A DNA stretch of 14,719 bases from an uncultured Collinsella sp. (lineage in GTDB: Bacteria > Actinomycetota > Coriobacteriia > Coriobacteriales > Coriobacteriaceae). Below the pieces are notes generated by a model. That model had not been told where the DNA came from. It did no database searches and worked only from the letters and a program-made list of their open reading frames with translations. Both the position numbers and the translations under genes were made by a program. Within the stretch, counting starts at the first letter, position 1, and each line of letters opens with the position of its first letter. The stretch lies in assembly GCA_900545445.1 (NCBI GenBank), contig UQZH01000048.1, forward strand, positions 1 through 14,719, given 5' to 3'. Of this stretch, positions 1 to 6,738 are shown piece after piece.

Positions 1-1
1 G

Positions 2-544
2 GCCAAGATGCTCGATGAGCTTAAACCCGCTGCCGTGGTCGACGCGATTCTGGCCAAGCGCAACTTGGGCACCACGCGCGATATGGCGCCTGTCGTCATC
101 GCCGTGGGGCCGGGCTTTACCGCGCCGGTCGATTGCGATGCCGTGGTCGAGACCATGCGTGGGCATTTCCTCGGCCGCGTCATCACCCAGGGCTCGCCCC
201 AGCCCAATACGGGCGTGCCGGGTGTGATCGCCGGCTATGGCAAGGAGCGCGTTATCCACAGCTCCGCCGCCGGCGTGTTTAGGTCCGACCGCGCGATCGG
301 CGACATCGTGAGTGCCGGCGATGTGATCGGGTATGCGGGTGATACTCCCATGGTCACGCAGATCGACGGCTGCTTGCGCGGCCTTTTGGCCGACGGCGTT
401 CAGGTGGCCGAGGGCTTTAAGTGCGCCGACGTCGACCCACGCGGCGATGCCAGCTATATCAACTATATTTCGGACAAGGCGACGTCGGTCGGCGGCGGCG
501 TGCTCGAGGCGCTCGCCATGCTCACCGGTGTATTCCAGGGATAG
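2..544 (+). CDS. yqeB: YqeB-family molybdenum hydroxylase maturation protein (5'-truncated by window edge)
   Basis: The reading frame is open from base 2, so the true start lies outside the window; 180 residues of the C-terminal part are visible. The block beginning KRNLGTTRDMAPVVIAVGPG, the following RGHFLGRVI and PNTGVPGVI segments, and the final DPRG...ISDKA...GGGVLEA segment match what I recall of the YqeB/EF2563 family, which accompanies selenium-dependent molybdenum hydroxylases. Its exact biochemical step is not established; a role in cofactor maturation or insertion is inferred from gene neighbourhood in that family. The next gene is xdhC, nine bases downstream, which supports one operon for hydroxylase (for example xanthine dehydrogenase) maturation. 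The missing N-terminus is due to the window edge, not to a visible mutation. Confidence is high for the family and lower for the function. Confidence 0.85.
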   Translation, partial: AKMLDELKPAAVVDAILAKRNLGTTRDMAPVVIAVGPGFTAPVDCDAVVETMRGHFLGRVITQGSPQPNTGVPGVIAGYGKERVIHSSAAGVFRSDRAIGDIVSAGDVIGYAGDTPMVTQIDGCLRGLLADGVQVAEGFKCADVDPRGDASYINYISDKATSVGGGVLEALAMLTGVFQG

Positions 545-553
545 GAAATTGCA

Positions 554-1597
554 ATGGAAAAGCTCGATGTGGTGAATGCTGCGCTTGGCGCTCTGAAGGC
601 CGGTAAGACGTGCGAGCTGGTGGTGGTGGCCGGCACGGCAGGGTCATCGCCGCGCGGCGTGGGCGCTTGGATGGCCGTCTTTGCCGATGGCAGTCAAGCG
701 GGCACCATCGGCGGCGGCAAGATTGAGCTCTTTGCGCTGGACGAGGCGCGCGAGCTCTTGAGCGCGGGACAGTCGCGTCTGGTCCGCTACACCATGGGCG
801 GCGAGAACTCCGATACCGGCATGATTTGCGGCGGAGCCATCTGCCTGTGCTATCTGCACCTGGATGTATCGCAGGTGCCGTTGTTCCAGTCGGTTGCCGA
901 CGTCTTGGCATATCGACGCATCGGCGACTTTGTCATCGACTTTGAACCGTTTATCGCGAGCGCGCTCGAGGGCGATGTGGCCGAGTACCATGGCGAGGCA
1001 TCGCGCCATACCATTGCCGGCTGCCCCGGGCTTTCGCTGGTGGAGGAGGGGAGTAAGGTCACCTACACCAACGCGGCCTCTGAGATTCCCGCGGCGCACA
1101 TCGAGACGCTCTGCCCCGAGGGCCTGACCTACATCTTTGGCTGCGGCCACGTGGGCGCCGCGACGGCGCGGGTGCTCACGGCGGCGGGCTTTGCCGTCGT
1201 GACGTGCGACGACCGTCCCGGCACGCTGACCCCCGATTGGGTGCCCGGTGTCTACGACCGTCGTCTGGTCGACTACAAGAACCTGAGCAAGCAGTGCCCC
1301 ATCGGCCCGCGCGACTTGGTGGTCGTGGCCACAGCAGGCCACAAGTCCGATATCGACGTGGTGATTCAGGCCATGCGTGCCAAGCCTGCCTACCTGGGCT
1401 GTCTGGGTTCGCGTCGCAAGACGGCCTTTGTGCGTGCCCGCCTGGAGCAGGAAGGCTTTACACAGGACCAGATCGACGAGCTGCACCTGCCGATCGGCGT
1501 TGCCATCCAGGCCGAAGACCCCGAGGAGATCGCTATCTCCATCGCCGCCGAGATGATTCACCTGCGCCGCACCAAACTCGTCCCCCGCAAGCGCTAA
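554..1597 (+). CDS. xdhC: XdhC/CoxI-family molybdenum cofactor insertion factor
   Basis: This 347-residue protein has the two-part architecture of XdhC. The N-terminal XdhC/CoxI domain carries GSSPRGVGAWM (residues 30-40), TIGGG (51-55) and a Cys-containing MICGG (90-94). The C-terminal Rossmann-like domain carries FGCGHVG (195-201), CDDRP (218-222), GHKSD (262-266), CLGSRRK (283-289) and the PIG...EDPEEIAISIAAE tail (313-333). Family members bind molybdopterin cofactor, promote its sulfuration and hand it to xanthine dehydrogenase-type enzymes in the cytoplasm. The ATG follows the yqeB stop by nine bases, and an AGGAA ribosome site overlaps that stop, so the two genes are co-transcribed. Codon use is less biased than in the ribosomal genes downstream. 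No hydroxylase subunit lies in the window, so the substrate enzyme is inferred. I see no frameshift or missing motif. Confidence 0.92.
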   Translation: MEKLDVVNAALGALKAGKTCELVVVAGTAGSSPRGVGAWMAVFADGSQAGTIGGGKIELFALDEARELLSAGQSRLVRYTMGGENSDTGMICGGAICLCYLHLDVSQVPLFQSVADVLAYRRIGDFVIDFEPFIASALEGDVAEYHGEASRHTIAGCPGLSLVEEGSKVTYTNAASEIPAAHIETLCPEGLTYIFGCGHVGAATARVLTAAGFAVVTCDDRPGTLTPDWVPGVYDRRLVDYKNLSKQCPIGPRDLVVVATAGHKSDIDVVIQAMRAKPAYLGCLGSRRKTAFVRARLEQEGFTQDQIDELHLPIGVAIQAEDPEEIAISIAAEMIHLRRTKLVPRKR

Positions 1598-1614
1598 TCG
1601 CATCCCCACCAATA

Positions 1615-1681
1615 AGTTGCGGTGAAATACGGATTGTTTAAGCCTGTTAGGCCGCCAAACAGTCCCTATTTCACCGCAACT
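1615..1681. repeat. Long near-perfect inverted repeat with nested hairpin; possible terminator or dispersed palindromic element
   Basis: The outer arms 1615-1629 and 1667-1681 are perfect 15-bp complements (AGTTGCGGTGAAATA and its reverse complement). The pairing continues at 1631-1639 with 1657-1665, with one C/C mismatch at 1630/1666 and one G-U pair, giving about 24 pairs. Inside the loop, GCCT (1642-1645) pairs with AGGC (1649-1652). A five-T run starts two bases after the right arm. It lies 17 bases after the xdhC stop, so it could end that transcript. However, the stem is much longer than an ordinary intrinsic terminator and looks more like a small palindromic (MITE/REP-type) element. 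The structure is seen directly; its role is inference. Confidence 0.8.
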
Positions 1682-1742
1682 GCTTTTTGGGATCCATTTG
1701 TGCGGGGGAGTTGTGGAGTTGTGCAGGCAGACGAGGTTTTTC

Positions 1743-1771
1743 TGGAAATACGCTCCCGATGCGCGTATAGT
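1743..1771 (+). promoter_or_regulatory. Possible sigma-70-type promoter for the rplE cluster
   Basis: A TGGAAA box (1743-1748) and a TATAGT box (1766-1771) are separated by 17 bases, the usual spacing for a housekeeping sigma factor; each hexamer has four or more consensus matches. It sits about 140 bases before the rplE start, leaving a long 5' leader. An inverted repeat, ATACGC (1748-1753) with GCGTAT (1763-1768), spans the spacer and overlaps the -10 box, so a bound regulator could act here. This is the best promoter-like pair in the spacer, but it rests on motif matching only. Confidence 0.45.
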
Positions 1772-1908
1772 ACCGATTGTTTTGTCGGCTCCTGCTGCGT
1801 CGAGTCCAAACCGCAAAATGCCATGAGCGGCGCGGATGCAGCCAGGAGGCACGAGGACAACCCATCGTGGCCACGCCCCGTGCTTAAAACCCCAAGAAGG
1901 AGTGAACA

Positions 1909-2466
1909 ATGGCAGAAGAGAAGTATGTGCCGCGTCTGAAGACCAAGTACAACAACGAGGTCAAGCAGCAGCTTCAGGACAAGTTCCAGTACGAGAACGT
2001 CATGATGATCCCCAAGTTTGAGAAGATCGTCGTGAACATGGGTGTCGGCGAGGCCGCTACCGATTCCAAGGCCATCGACGGTGCCGTGCGCGACCTGCGC
2101 GCCATCACCGGCCAGCAGCCGATGATCACCCGTGCCCGCAAGTCCATCGCTACTTTCCGCCTGCGCGCTGGTATGCCGATCGGCTGCAAGGTTACCCTGC
2201 GTGGCGACCGTATGTGGGAGTTCTTCGATCGTCTGACCTCCGTCGCGATCCCCCGTATCCGCGACTTCCGCGGCATTTCCGCCAAGAGCTTCGACGGCCG
2301 TGGTAACTTCTCCATGGGCGTCACCGAGCAGCTCATCTTCCCCGAGATCGACTTCGACTCCGTCGATCACCAGCGTGGTATGGACATCACTTTCGTGACC
2401 ACCGCCAACACCGATGAGGAGGCCAAGGCCCTTCTGGACGCCTTCGGTTTCCCGTTCAAGAAATAG
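1909..2466 (+). CDS. rplE: 50S ribosomal protein L5
   Basis: This 185-residue protein matches bacterial L5 throughout, including the KIVVNMGVGEA segment near residue 40, the TGQQP...ARKSIATFRLR block, and the C-terminal GMDITFVTTANTDEEAKALL stretch. L5 sits on the central protuberance of the 50S subunit and binds 5S rRNA together with L18. The ATG is preceded by a strong AAGGAGTG site (1897-1904). It is the first ribosomal gene in the window, so its promoter should lie in the 311-bp upstream spacer. In most bacteria rplN and rplX come directly before rplE; here they are absent and xdhC is upstream. Codon use shifts sharply to the highly expressed pattern at this gene. Confidence 0.98.
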   Translation: MAEEKYVPRLKTKYNNEVKQQLQDKFQYENVMMIPKFEKIVVNMGVGEAATDSKAIDGAVRDLRAITGQQPMITRARKSIATFRLRAGMPIGCKVTLRGDRMWEFFDRLTSVAIPRIRDFRGISAKSFDGRGNFSMGVTEQLIFPEIDFDSVDHQRGMDITFVTTANTDEEAKALLDAFGFPFKK

Positions 2467-2481
2467 GTTCACCTGCCCTAT

Positions 2482-2511
2482 AAGCGCCGTTCCCACAAGG
2501 GGGCGGCGCTT
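2482..2511 (+). promoter_or_regulatory. Strong mRNA stem-loop between rplE and rpsN
   Basis: Arms 2482-2494 and 2499-2511 form a 13-pair stem (two G-U pairs) around an ACAA tetraloop. A second, shorter pairing, GTTC (2467-2470) with GAAC (2517-2520), plus GCCC (2475-2478) with GGGC (2513-2516), could extend it. No T-run follows, so it does not look like a terminator. It could be a processing or stability element, or a ribosomal-protein feedback site; the sequence does not decide between these. Confidence 0.7.
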
Positions 2512-2545
2512 GGGGCGAACAATACTCTATGTGAGGAGGATATAA

Positions 2546-2731
2546 GTGGCTAAGACATCGATGATCGTCAAGTGCAATCGCAAGCAGAAGTTCTCTACTC
2601 GTGAGTACACGCGCTGCCAGCGCTGCGGCCGTCCGCACTCTGTGTACCGCAAGTTCGGCCTGTGCCGTGTCTGCTTCCGTGAGCTTGCACTCAAGGGCGA
2701 GCTTCCCGGCGTTAAGAAGGCCAGCTGGTAA
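2546..2731 (+). CDS. rpsN: 30S ribosomal protein S14, type Z (zinc-binding)
   Basis: This 61-residue protein is the short, zinc-ribbon form of S14. The four ligands are C24, C27, C40 and C43 (CQRC and CRVC), followed by the conserved FRELALKGELPGVKKASW end. S14 binds the 3' major domain of 16S rRNA in the 30S head. The start is GTG, chosen because it gives the family N-terminus MAKTS and follows a GAGGAGGA ribosome site at 2533-2540. It lies 79 bases after rplE, behind a strong stem-loop. The zinc form means it carries the normal C+ type, not the zinc-independent paralogue induced under zinc starvation. Confidence 0.97.
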   Translation: MAKTSMIVKCNRKQKFSTREYTRCQRCGRPHSVYRKFGLCRVCFRELALKGELPGVKKASW

Positions 2732-2850
2732 GTCACTACCAGCGTTTCAAGCATCCGTTTGGAACAGGGAAAACGCGCTAAAAAGGCTTTGCCGTTAAGG
2801 GCGGTGAAGAACCAAGAGCACGTGTTCATCAAGAACGAAGGAGAATCTGT

Positions 2851-3249
2851 ATGAACCTTACAGACCCGATCGCAGATATGCTTACGCGCATCCGTAACGC
2901 TAACTCTGTGAACAAGGCCACGGTCTCCATGCCGAGCAGCAAGAAGCTCGTCGAGATCGCTCGTGTTCTGCACGAGGAGGGCTACATCGAGGGCTACGAT
3001 GTCGAGGACACCGTTCCCCAGAAGACTCTGCACATCACGCTTAAGTATGGTCCCAAGAAGGCTAAGGTCATCAACGGCATCCGCCGCATTTCCAAGCCGG
3101 GCCTGCGTAAGTACACCGGCGTTGCCGACATGCCCCGCGTCCGCGGTGGCCTTGGTACCGCCATTATTTCCACCAGCCATGGCGTCATGACCGACCGCGA
3201 TGCTCGCAAGCACAACGTCGGCGGCGAGATCATCGCTTACGTCTGGTAA
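2851..3249 (+). CDS. rpsH: 30S ribosomal protein S8
   Basis: This 132-residue protein matches S8 from the N-terminal DPIADMLTRIRNA through RRISKPGLR to the diagnostic C-terminal STSHGVMTDRDARKHNVGGE segment. S8 binds helix 21 of 16S rRNA and is an early assembly protein of the 30S platform; in E. coli it also represses the spc operon by binding its mRNA. The start is ATG with a GAAGGAGAA site. The 119-base spacer after rpsN is long for this operon; I saw only small weak hairpins there (for example GGC TTT GCC near 2787-2795) and could not identify an S8 target. Its length is normal for the family. Confidence 0.97.
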   Translation: MNLTDPIADMLTRIRNANSVNKATVSMPSSKKLVEIARVLHEEGYIEGYDVEDTVPQKTLHITLKYGPKKAKVINGIRRISKPGLRKYTGVADMPRVRGGLGTAIISTSHGVMTDRDARKHNVGGEIIAYVW

Positions 3250-3282
3250 TTCGCTCGGTAGGTAGAAGGAAAGGAGATCACC

Positions 3283-3819
3283 GTGTCTCGTATCGGTAAT
3301 AAGCCTGTCCAGATTCCCGCCGGAGTCGAAGTGGCAGTCAACGGCAACAACGTTGTCGTCAAGGGCCCCAAGGGCCAGCTCGAGCTCGATGTCTTTGAGA
3401 AGCTCGCTATCAACGTCGAGGACAACGTCCTCACCGTTTCCCGTCCCGACGACGAGCGTGAGACCCGTGCCCGCCACGGCCTCACCCGCGCCCTCATCCA
3501 CAACATGGTTGTTGGCGTTTCCGAGGGCTTCGAGAAGAAGCTCGAGCTCGCCGGCGTCGGTTACCGCGTGCAGCAGAAGGGCAAGAACCTCGAGTTCTCC
3601 CTGGGCTTCTCGCACCCCGTGATCGTCGAGGCTCCCGAGGGCATCACCTTCGAGGTTCCCGACAACACCCACGTGAACGTCAAGGGTATCAACAAGCAGC
3701 AGGTCGGTCAGATCGCCGCTGAGATCCGCGGCCATCGTCCTCCCGAGCCTTACAAGGGCAAGGGTATCCACTACGTTGGCGAGCACATCCGCCGCAAGCT
3801 GGGTAAGGCCGCCAAGTAG
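3283..3819 (+). CDS. rplF: 50S ribosomal protein L6
   Basis: This 178-residue protein has the L6 N-terminus MSRIGNKPVQIPAGV, the two repeated L6 domains, the central LAGVGYRVQQKG and LGFSHP motifs, and the C-terminal signature PPEPYKGKGI. L6 lies near the sarcin-ricin loop and the factor-binding stalk base of the 50S subunit. The start is GTG, supported by a near-perfect AAGGAGAT site six bases upstream (3271-3278) and by the family N-terminus. It follows rpsH by 33 bases. Length is typical. Confidence 0.98.
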   Translation: MSRIGNKPVQIPAGVEVAVNGNNVVVKGPKGQLELDVFEKLAINVEDNVLTVSRPDDERETRARHGLTRALIHNMVVGVSEGFEKKLELAGVGYRVQQKGKNLEFSLGFSHPVIVEAPEGITFEVPDNTHVNVKGINKQQVGQIAAEIRGHRPPEPYKGKGIHYVGEHIRRKLGKAAK

Positions 3820-3844
3820 TCGTAACCGACTCACTCGCATAAGA

Positions 3845-3866
3845 CCAGCACCCCGTCAGGTGCTGG
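3845..3866 (+). promoter_or_regulatory. Stem-loop in the rplF-rplR spacer
   Basis: CCAGCACC (3845-3852) pairs perfectly with GGTGCTGG (3859-3866) around a six-base loop. The T-run CTTTTTAGG begins about 12 bases after the stem and runs into the rplR ribosome site, so the arrangement is not a standard terminator. It may affect mRNA stability or relative expression of L6 and L18. Confidence 0.55.
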
Positions 3867-3894
3867 CAAGATCAACCTTTTTAGGAGTTTACGT

Positions 3895-4263
3895 ATGAAC
3901 AAGCATAAGGCGAAGCTGGAAGGCCTCAAGCGTCGTCAGCGTCGTGTTCGCGGCAAGGTCTCGGGTACCTCCGAGCGTCCGCGTCTTCGCGTGACCCGTA
4001 CTAACGCCAACATCTATGCCCAGATCATCGACGACAGCAAGGGCTCCAGCCTGACGCTCGTCTCTGCCTCGACCCTCGAGGCCGAGTTCAAGGGCACCCA
4101 CACCTCGAACAAGGAGGCTGCGGAGAAGGTCGGTCAGCTCGTTGGCAAGCGCGCCATCGAGGCCGGCATCACCAAGGTCGCCTTCGATCGCGGTGGCCGT
4201 ATCTACCATGGCCGCGTCAAGGCCCTCGCCGACGGTGCTCGTGCCGCCGGTCTCGAGTTCTAG
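3895..4263 (+). CDS. rplR: 50S ribosomal protein L18
   Basis: This 122-residue protein matches L18: a basic N-terminus (MNKHKAKLEGLKRRQRRVRGK), RPRLRVTRTNANIYAQIIDD, and the C-terminal FDRGGRIYHGRVKALADGAR signature. L18 binds 5S rRNA with L5 in the central protuberance. The ATG has an AGGAG site seven bases upstream (3883-3887). The stop codon TAG overlaps the AGGAGG ribosome site of rpsE, indicating tight coupling with the next gene. Confidence 0.98.
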   Translation: MNKHKAKLEGLKRRQRRVRGKVSGTSERPRLRVTRTNANIYAQIIDDSKGSSLTLVSASTLEAEFKGTHTSNKEAAEKVGQLVGKRAIEAGITKVAFDRGGRIYHGRVKALADGARAAGLEF

Positions 4264-4277
4264 GAGGTATGTAGCAC

Positions 4278-4802
4278 ATGGCTCGTAATCAGAAGCAGCA
4301 GCGCGAGGCCTCCGAGTTCGAGGAGCGCGTCGTTTACATCAACCGCGTGTCGAAGACCGTCAAGGGTGGTCGTCGCATGAGCCTCGTCGCTCTCGTCGTC
4401 GTTGGCGACGGCAAGGGCAACGTCGGCGTTGGCATGGGCAAGTCCGCTGAGGTGCCCATGGCCATCTCCAAGGCATCTCTCGATGCCAAGAAGAACATGT
4501 TCCACGTGCCGGTGACCGAGCAGGGCACCATCCCGCACGAGGTTCTCGGCCACTTTGGTGCCGGCCGCATCATCATCAAGCCCGCTGTCGAGGGTACCGG
4601 CGTTATCGCCGGCGGCGCTGTGCGTCCCCTCTTTGAGCTTGCTGGCATCAAGAACGTCCTATCCAAGTCCCTCGGTACCGACAACGGCCTCAACATCATC
4701 AAGGCTGCCGTCGAGGGCCTCAAGGAGCTCTCCAGCCCTGAGGACGTCGCGGCTCGCCGTGGCCTGACGGTCTCCGAGATGTTCGTCGGTAAGGAGAACT
4801 AA
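4278..4802 (+). CDS. rpsE: 30S ribosomal protein S5
   Basis: This 174-residue protein carries the S5 double-stranded RNA-binding domain (ERVVYINRVSKTVKGGRRMSL is its start, residues 16-36), the glycine-rich loop GDGKGNVGVGMGK (43-55), and the C-terminal S5 domain with GTGVIAGGAVRPLFELAGI. S5 lies at the mRNA entrance and contributes to decoding accuracy. The AGGAGG ribosome site (4262-4267) overlaps the rplR stop, ten bases before the ATG. Length and motifs are normal. Confidence 0.98.
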   Translation: MARNQKQQREASEFEERVVYINRVSKTVKGGRRMSLVALVVVGDGKGNVGVGMGKSAEVPMAISKASLDAKKNMFHVPVTEQGTIPHEVLGHFGAGRIIIKPAVEGTGVIAGGAVRPLFELAGIKNVLSKSLGTDNGLNIIKAAVEGLKELSSPEDVAARRGLTVSEMFVGKEN

Positions 4803-4804
4803 GC

Positions 4805-4987
4805 ATGGCTGACACCATCAAGATCAAGCAGGTCCGCAGCACCAACGGTTGCAAGCAGGACCAGGTCCGTACTGTCCGTGCCCTCGGTCTCCACAGGATC
4901 CGCGAGGTTCGCGAGATTGCTGACAACGAGTCCGTCCGCGGCATGATCTTCAAGGTCAAGCACCTTGTCGAGATTGTAGAGGAGTAG
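4805..4987 (+). CDS. rpmD: 50S ribosomal protein L30
   Basis: This 60-residue protein matches bacterial L30: an N-terminal beta strand IKIKQVRSTNG, then the conserved RTVRALGLHRIRE segment and a C-terminal HLVEIVEE. L30 is a small 23S rRNA-binding protein, missing in some bacteria but typical of this operon position. It starts two bases after the rpsE stop, and its 3' end contains the ribosome site (GAGGAG, 4979-4984) for rplO, so the three genes are translationally linked. Confidence 0.96.
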   Translation: MADTIKIKQVRSTNGCKQDQVRTVRALGLHRIREVREIADNESVRGMIFKVKHLVEIVEE

Positions 4988-4990
4988 CAA

Positions 4991-5440
4991 ATGCAGCTTC
5001 ACGATCTTACTCCCGCGCCCGGTTCCACCAAGAACCGCAAGCGCGTCGGCCGTGGCAATTCTTCGGGTCACGGCACCACTTCTGGCCGCGGCCAGAAGGG
5101 CCAGGGTTCCCGCTCTGGCGGCACCAAGGGTGCCGGCTTCGAGGGTGGCCAGACTCCGCTGGCTATGCGCCTGCCCAAGCTTCCGGGCTTCCGCAACCCC
5201 CGTCGTATCGAGTACACCGCCGTTAACGTTGAGCGTCTCGAGCGTAAGTTCGAGGACGGCGCTGTGATCGACGGTGCCGCTCTTAAGGCCGCTCGCATCA
5301 CCAAGAGCGAGTTCGAGCCCGTCAAGGTGCTCGGCAATGGTGAGCTCACCAAGAAGTTCACGGTCAAGGTCGACAAGGTCAGCGCTTCTGCGCAGGCCAA
5401 GATCGAGGCCGCCGGCGGAAAGGTCGAGCTGCCGTGCTAA
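4991..5440 (+). CDS. rplO: 50S ribosomal protein L15
   Basis: This 149-residue protein has the Gly/Arg/Ser-rich basic N-terminal arm of L15 (KRVGRGNSSGHGTTSGRGQKG, about residues 17-37), the GFEGGQTPLAMRLPKLPGF motif, and the C-terminal domain ending in VEAAGG-like KIEAAGGKVEL. L15 is a core 23S rRNA-binding assembly protein. It starts three bases after rpmD. Its last seven bases overlap the secY start (GTGCTAA), which links L15 and SecY translation. Confidence 0.97.
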   Translation: MQLHDLTPAPGSTKNRKRVGRGNSSGHGTTSGRGQKGQGSRSGGTKGAGFEGGQTPLAMRLPKLPGFRNPRRIEYTAVNVERLERKFEDGAVIDGAALKAARITKSEFEPVKVLGNGELTKKFTVKVDKVSASAQAKIEAAGGKVELPC

Positions 5441-6720
5441 ATGGTCTTAAGAATGCTTTCCGCATCAAAGAATTGCGCGAAAAGATTCTTTTTACCATAG
5501 CTATGCTCGTCGTGTACCGCATTGGTGCGCACGTTCCTGTGCCCGGCATTCCCTTCCAGGGGATGCTGGGCCTTTTCTCGACCGATAACAATTCGGTCGC
5601 CGCAGGTGCTATGGCCCTCCTGAATCTTTTCTCTGGCGGCGCGTTGAGCTATGTGTCGGTGTTTTCGCTGGGCATCATGCCTTACATCACCAGCTCGATC
5701 ATCCTCCAGATGCTCCAGGCCGTCGTGCCTTCCCTGCATGAGCTTGCCCGCGAGGGCGAGGTCGGTCAGACCAAGATTACGCAGTATTCGCGTTACCTCA
5801 CCCTGGCTCTGGCAATCCTCAACTCCGTGGGTTACCTCTTCCTCTTTAAGAGCTTCGGCATCAGCTTCAATGGCGCCGGCGCTCCCGAGATCATCTTCGA
5901 CCTCATGATCGTCGGTACGCTCACCGCGGGCGCCATGCTGATCATGTGGATTGGTGAGCTCATCACCCAGCGCGGTATCGGCAATGGCATGTCGCTGATC
6001 ATCTTCGCGAACATCATGGCCGGTCTGCCGCAGGCTATCTTCTCCAGCACCGAGGGCAATGCCGGTGGCATCATCACCATGGTGATCATCTGCGCCATCA
6101 TCCTGCTGGTTATCCCGCTGATTGTTTTCCTTGAGCGCGGCCAGCGCCGCATCCCGGTCTCCTACGCTAAGCGCGTCGTGGGCCGTCGCATGATGGGTGG
6201 CCAGACCACCTACCTGCCCATCAAGGTCAACACCGCGGGTGTCGTGCCGATCATCTTCGCTTCGGCGCTGCTGTACTTCCCGGCTCAGATTGCCGTGTTC
6301 TTCCCCGGCATCGGCTGGATTCAGGCAGTTGCCTCCGCGCTTTCGACCGGTTGGCTCAACTGGGTGCTTAACGTTGTCCTCATCGTGTTCTTCGCGTACT
6401 TCTACACCTCCATGGTGTTCAACCCCGATGACACGGCCGATAACCTTAAGAAGCAGGGCGGCTTTATTCCGGGCGTGCGTCCGGGTAGGGCTACCGCGGC
6501 CTACATCAAGAACGCGCTCAACAAGATCACGCTTCCCAGCGCTGTCTTTTTGGCGCTCATCGCCATCGTGCCTTCGATCATCTTCTCCTTCACGGGTAAC
6601 CATCTGATCCAGGCATTTGGCGGTACGTCCATCCTCATCATGGTCGGCGTCGTGCTCGACACGGTCGATAAGCTCGAAGGCCAGATCAAGATGTATGATT
6701 ACGATGGATTCTTTAAATAG
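5434..6720 (+). CDS. secY: Preprotein translocase subunit SecY
   Basis: This 428-residue integral membrane protein is the channel-forming subunit of the SecYEG translocon, with about ten hydrophobic segments along its length. Diagnostic parts are the N-terminus NAFRIKELREKILFT, the GAHVPVPGI motif after the first membrane segment, TSSIILQML, GIGNGMSLIIF, the cytosolic loop ERGQRRIPVSYAKR, and NPDDTADNLKKQGGFIPGVRPG, which corresponds to the SecA/ribosome-contacting loop. The GTG start overlaps the rplO stop; it gives the usual MLNGLKNAFRI N-terminus, whereas the ATG at 5441 is out of frame. Only a weak GGAAAGG site precedes it, consistent with coupled translation. adk follows after 18 bases. 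Confidence 0.98.
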   Translation: MLNGLKNAFRIKELREKILFTIAMLVVYRIGAHVPVPGIPFQGMLGLFSTDNNSVAAGAMALLNLFSGGALSYVSVFSLGIMPYITSSIILQMLQAVVPSLHELAREGEVGQTKITQYSRYLTLALAILNSVGYLFLFKSFGISFNGAGAPEIIFDLMIVGTLTAGAMLIMWIGELITQRGIGNGMSLIIFANIMAGLPQAIFSSTEGNAGGIITMVIICAIILLVIPLIVFLERGQRRIPVSYAKRVVGRRMMGGQTTYLPIKVNTAGVVPIIFASALLYFPAQIAVFFPGIGWIQAVASALSTGWLNWVLNVVLIVFFAYFYTSMVFNPDDTADNLKKQGGFIPGVRPGRATAAYIKNALNKITLPSAVFLALIAIVPSIIFSFTGNHLIQAFGGTSILIMVGVVLDTVDKLEGQIKMYDYDGFFK

Positions 6721-6738
6721 GCTAGAGGAGGATTGCTC

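Larger units (their letters stand above)
1598..1908 (+). other. 311-bp spacer between xdhC and rplE
   Basis: This is the longest gene-free stretch in the window. It holds a long palindrome (1615-1681) followed by TTTTT (1684-1688), a tandem 8-bp repeat GGAGTTGT (1707-1714 and 1715-1722), a promoter-like pair (1743-1771) and a 10-bp palindrome CGTGGCCACG shortly before rplE. In the forward frames over 1690-1908 I saw no remnant of L24 (rplX), the gene normally found before rplE. An open frame from 1622 runs through the palindrome and into rplE, but it has no recognisable domain and no ribosome site, and is probably not a gene. Confidence 0.7.

Noticed and set aside
644..1909. Long open frame of 421 codons on the - strand opposite xdhC
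   Set aside because: It mirrors the codon structure of a gene with clear XdhC motifs, has no recognisable domain and runs through the palindrome; it is a GC-bias shadow.
1622..1939. 105-codon + frame through the xdhC-rplE spacer
   Set aside because: It starts inside the palindrome arm, has no ribosome site, no recognisable domain, and overlaps the rplE start in another frame.
2732..2850. S8 feedback-binding site in the rpsN-rpsH spacer
   Set aside because: Only short weak stems are present and the core of the 16S helix-21-like S8 target could not be recognised.
2527..3840. 437-codon - strand frame opposite rpsN-rpsH-rplF
   Set aside because: It spans three certain ribosomal genes and their spacers with leucine/valine/aspartate-rich low-complexity sequence, as expected from antisense of biased codons.
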